DNA from: a virus
DNA: 52,157 nt
Strand: one strand, 5' to 3'
Virus record (IMG/VR): IMGVR_UViG_3300025822_000795
Location: 1-52,157 of that record
The notes under the pieces: model-generated
Told to the model about the DNA's origin: nothing
Databases searched by the model: none
Seen by the model: the letters and a program-made list of their open reading frames with translations, nothing else
Shown here: positions 50,489 through 52,157 of the stretch, piece after piece
How positions within the stretch are numbered: position 1 is the stretch's first letter
Layout of the letters: each line of letters begins with the position of its first letter
Program-made: the position numbers and the translations under genes

Positions 50489-51366
50489 AATTTTGCATAT
50501 TCACTCATTTGTTCTTCAGGCCCAATCTTTTTCATTTTGAGGAATGGTTGAAGTATCATATTGATTTTGGAGTAGACCACTTTTACTTTTACGAAAGTTC
50601 TCATTCGGGAATACCTTGCCTAGCAAAAGATACAAAAAGGCAAATAGATATACCCTTAGTTGGCGATATTCCGTACAGTCGTATTTATAAATACTACGAT
50701 GAAATTAGGGAAAGGTATAAAGATTACTGCACTTTTATCAAATGGTTACCAAAGGATAAAAACGGTAACTACCTAGAGCACCATCAAATTCATGCTTACG
50801 AACAAGCCACGGCTTTTAATCATTTCTATAAAAATTATGCCAAAAAACACGACAGAGTATCAACTATAGATTGCGATGAATTTTATTATAGCGACAAACA
50901 TGACAACATTACAAGTTTTTTAGATAAAAACAAACAAGATATTTCGTTATTAGGTTGTAAGTTTTTTGAATCTGTGTTTGTTCATGTCGGCGACTTGGTA
51001 GCGCAGAAGACAAAATGCTTAGATAAATTCTCAAGAGTTGGCCCTAAATATATATTCAATGCTCAAAACGCAAACTTGATATACAAAAACTCGCCCCACT
51101 TCCCTCCCAGTAAAAACAGAACTAGTGTAAATATAAGTCAAGAAGAACTTTGCTTCTATCATTATAAAGTTAATAAAAATGCAAAAATTTCAATAGAACA
51201 CCACAGCAAACAAAAAATGAAATACGCAGAAGATAAATCAATGGCTAAAAAAGCCCAGTATTTACAAGATTATAATTTTATAGCAAAGCCGCAAACAAAA
51301 CAAAACTTCATCGATTCAGAAGAAGACATATTAGGTTTAGATTTATTTACATGGGACCAAAGATGA
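50485..51366 (+). CDS. GT92-like glycosyltransferase
   Basis: 293 residues with the GT92 (DUF23) pattern: 'FEEWLKYHIDFGVDHFYFYESSH', then 'AYEQATAFNHFY', and 'RVSTIDCDEFYY' (D129, D131, E132, F133). 'VGDLVAQKTKC' and 'CFYHYKVNKNAK' follow as usual. Family members transfer galactose in animals, but bacterial and viral forms are of unknown donor. The start overlaps the sulfotransferase by four bases. Confidence 0.8.
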   Translation: MKFCIFTHLFFRPNLFHFEEWLKYHIDFGVDHFYFYESSHSGIPCLAKDTKRQIDIPLVGDIPYSRIYKYYDEIRERYKDYCTFIKWLPKDKNGNYLEHHQIHAYEQATAFNHFYKNYAKKHDRVSTIDCDEFYYSDKHDNITSFLDKNKQDISLLGCKFFESVFVHVGDLVAQKTKCLDKFSRVGPKYIFNAQNANLIYKNSPHFPPSKNRTSVNISQEELCFYHYKVNKNAKISIEHHSKQKMKYAEDKSMAKKAQYLQDYNFIAKPQTKQNFIDSEEDILGLDLFTWDQR

Positions 51367-52088
51367 ACCTTAAAATTATATCATTCTGCAACTATCCTTA
51401 CAGAGAAATAGCCTTAAACTGGGTCAAGCACTTAGAAGCTTTGTCCATAGATAATTACGAAGTTTTATGTCTCGATTCTGAATCTGACGAATATTTAAAA
51501 TCCCACGGCTGCCACTCAAGAGTTCTAGATGAATTTAATGGTGACTGGATTTCTGGCTGCAAGCATACCATGCGCCGCACCTTGATATTTAAAAAGTACT
51601 TAGAAGAAGGTTATGACATTATTCATTCAGACACTGATGCGCTTTGGCTCAAAAACCCTATACCTGAATTGATCGAATCAAACAGTCAAGATATTATTGT
51701 ATCAACGGTTAGGCATAAAGGAGCATTCCCACCAGAGGTTCGCGAAGCTTTTGGATTTACATGCTGCATGGGCTGGATATTTTTTCGAAGCAATAAAAAC
51801 ACAATCAACTATCTAGATAAATTCCTTAACACTAGAGAGGTCAAGGGCTCAGATCAGAAAAACTTCAATGAATTCTTATTGAGCAATAATCCATCAATTA
51901 GCCCGCTCGACAATGGAGATGAGCTAATCATTACCAATGACTTAAACGTCTCATTGCTTGGGCTATCAAAGCCTCTAGTCAAGCGCGGCCCAATAGAAGA
52001 AGAAACATACGTCTGGCATCCAAACACAAGAAAAGAAGCCGAGCATAAAAAACAATCGTTTATAGATAGAGGACTATGGAAAATTTAA
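51363..52088 (+). CDS. GT77-like nucleotide-sugar transferase
   Basis: The ATG at 51363 (241 residues) makes an ATGA overlap with the GT92-like stop and is preferred to 51351. 'NYEVLCLDSES' and 'YDIIHSDTDALWLKNPIPEL' (D90, D92) are the GT77 core (nucleotide-diphospho-sugar transferase family). 'GSDQKNFNEFLL' is the expected DQ motif. No anchor is present. In plants such enzymes transfer xylose, galactose or arabinose. Confidence 0.8.
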   Translation: MNLKIISFCNYPYREIALNWVKHLEALSIDNYEVLCLDSESDEYLKSHGCHSRVLDEFNGDWISGCKHTMRRTLIFKKYLEEGYDIIHSDTDALWLKNPIPELIESNSQDIIVSTVRHKGAFPPEVREAFGFTCCMGWIFFRSNKNTINYLDKFLNTREVKGSDQKNFNEFLLSNNPSISPLDNGDELIITNDLNVSLLGLSKPLVKRGPIEEETYVWHPNTRKEAEHKKQSFIDRGLWKI

Positions 52089-52157
52089 TCTCACATCTTG
52101 AAGGCCCGAATAAGCATATTATTAATTTAATAAACCTTGATAGCGGCGAAGTTGTCA
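52076..52157 (+). CDS. hypothetical protein, 3' partial
   Basis: ATG at 52076 overlaps the GT77-like stop by 13 bases and the frame is open to the window end (27 complete codons). The start reads MENLISHLEGPNKHIINL. Too short to assign, but tight overlap with the glycan genes suggests it belongs to the same cluster. Confidence 0.55.
   Translation, partial: MENLISHLEGPNKHIINLINLDSGEVV

Noticed and set aside
1-52157. tRNA genes, CRISPR array, insertion sequence or attachment site
   Set aside because: Nearly all bases are in coding genes; I saw no cloverleaf-like segment, spaced short repeats, transposase or integrase.

Overview
The window looks like part of an AT-rich, probably marine, tailed double-stranded DNA phage with a long non-contractile (lambda-like) tail. 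The evidence is a collinear tail-tip module (gpM-, gpL-, gpK- and gpI/gpJ-like genes), phage-type SSB, sigma factor and single-strand-annealing candidate genes, and very tight packing with ATGA, TAATG or longer overlaps and almost no non-coding DNA. No host gene block, rRNA, tRNA, CRISPR array, integrase or terminase is visible. The host cannot be named. Shine-Dalgarno sequences are nearly absent, while several promoters are close to the standard sigma70 consensus. No gap without a gene exceeds about 210 bases.

Layout. (1) 1-20.0 kb, plus strand: tail and adhesin module. It has a 5'-truncated B-repeat/beta-propeller adhesin, two unassigned structural genes around a 1595-residue tandem gpM-like protein fused to a von Willebrand A domain, another structural gene, gpL-like, gpK-like (JAMM plus NlpC/P60), a 1765-residue gpI-gpJ fusion carrying a C-type-lectin-like domain, and a second fibre-like protein. 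A hairpin terminator closes it. (2) 20.0-27.4 kb, minus strand: sigma factor, SSB, annealing-protein candidate, FmdB-like and small membrane proteins, interleaved with three glycosyltransferase genes. One is a GT4-DUF4214-half-GT9 fusion whose missing GT9 half is the next gene. (3) 27.4-27.6 kb: a divergent control region with a consensus-like leftward promoter, a 26-bp palindrome and paired direct repeats. (4) 27.6-35.7 kb, plus strand: glycosyltransferases, a methyltransferase, GDP-fucose synthesis (Gmd plus Fcl), an SDR epimerase and a short UDP-sugar dehydrogenase. (5) 35.7-41.7 kb: ribonucleotide reductase block (nrdA, Nudix, a membrane-anchored papain-like protease, two small genes, nrdB), with the nrd genes having their own sigma70-like promoters. 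The block is flanked by two copies of a covarying RNA-like element. (6) 41.8-45.7 kb: a second propeller/LamG adhesin, a J-domain protein and an unknown protein. (7) 45.7 kb to the end: a second glycan cluster with GT2-, GT8-, GT92- and GT77-like enzymes, a fucosyltransferase-like protein and three sulfotransferases. A gene cut by the window end follows.

Taken together, the phage appears able to make GDP-fucose and probably UDP-uronate, transfer sugars with about a dozen glycosyltransferases, and sulfate and methylate the product. I infer a dedicated pathway for a fucosylated, sulfated glycan on the virion or the infected cell. The most unusual signals are that glycan island, the split GT9, the class Ic-like NrdB, the covarying element flanking the nrd block, and a set of -10 motifs placed so that mRNAs would be nearly leaderless.
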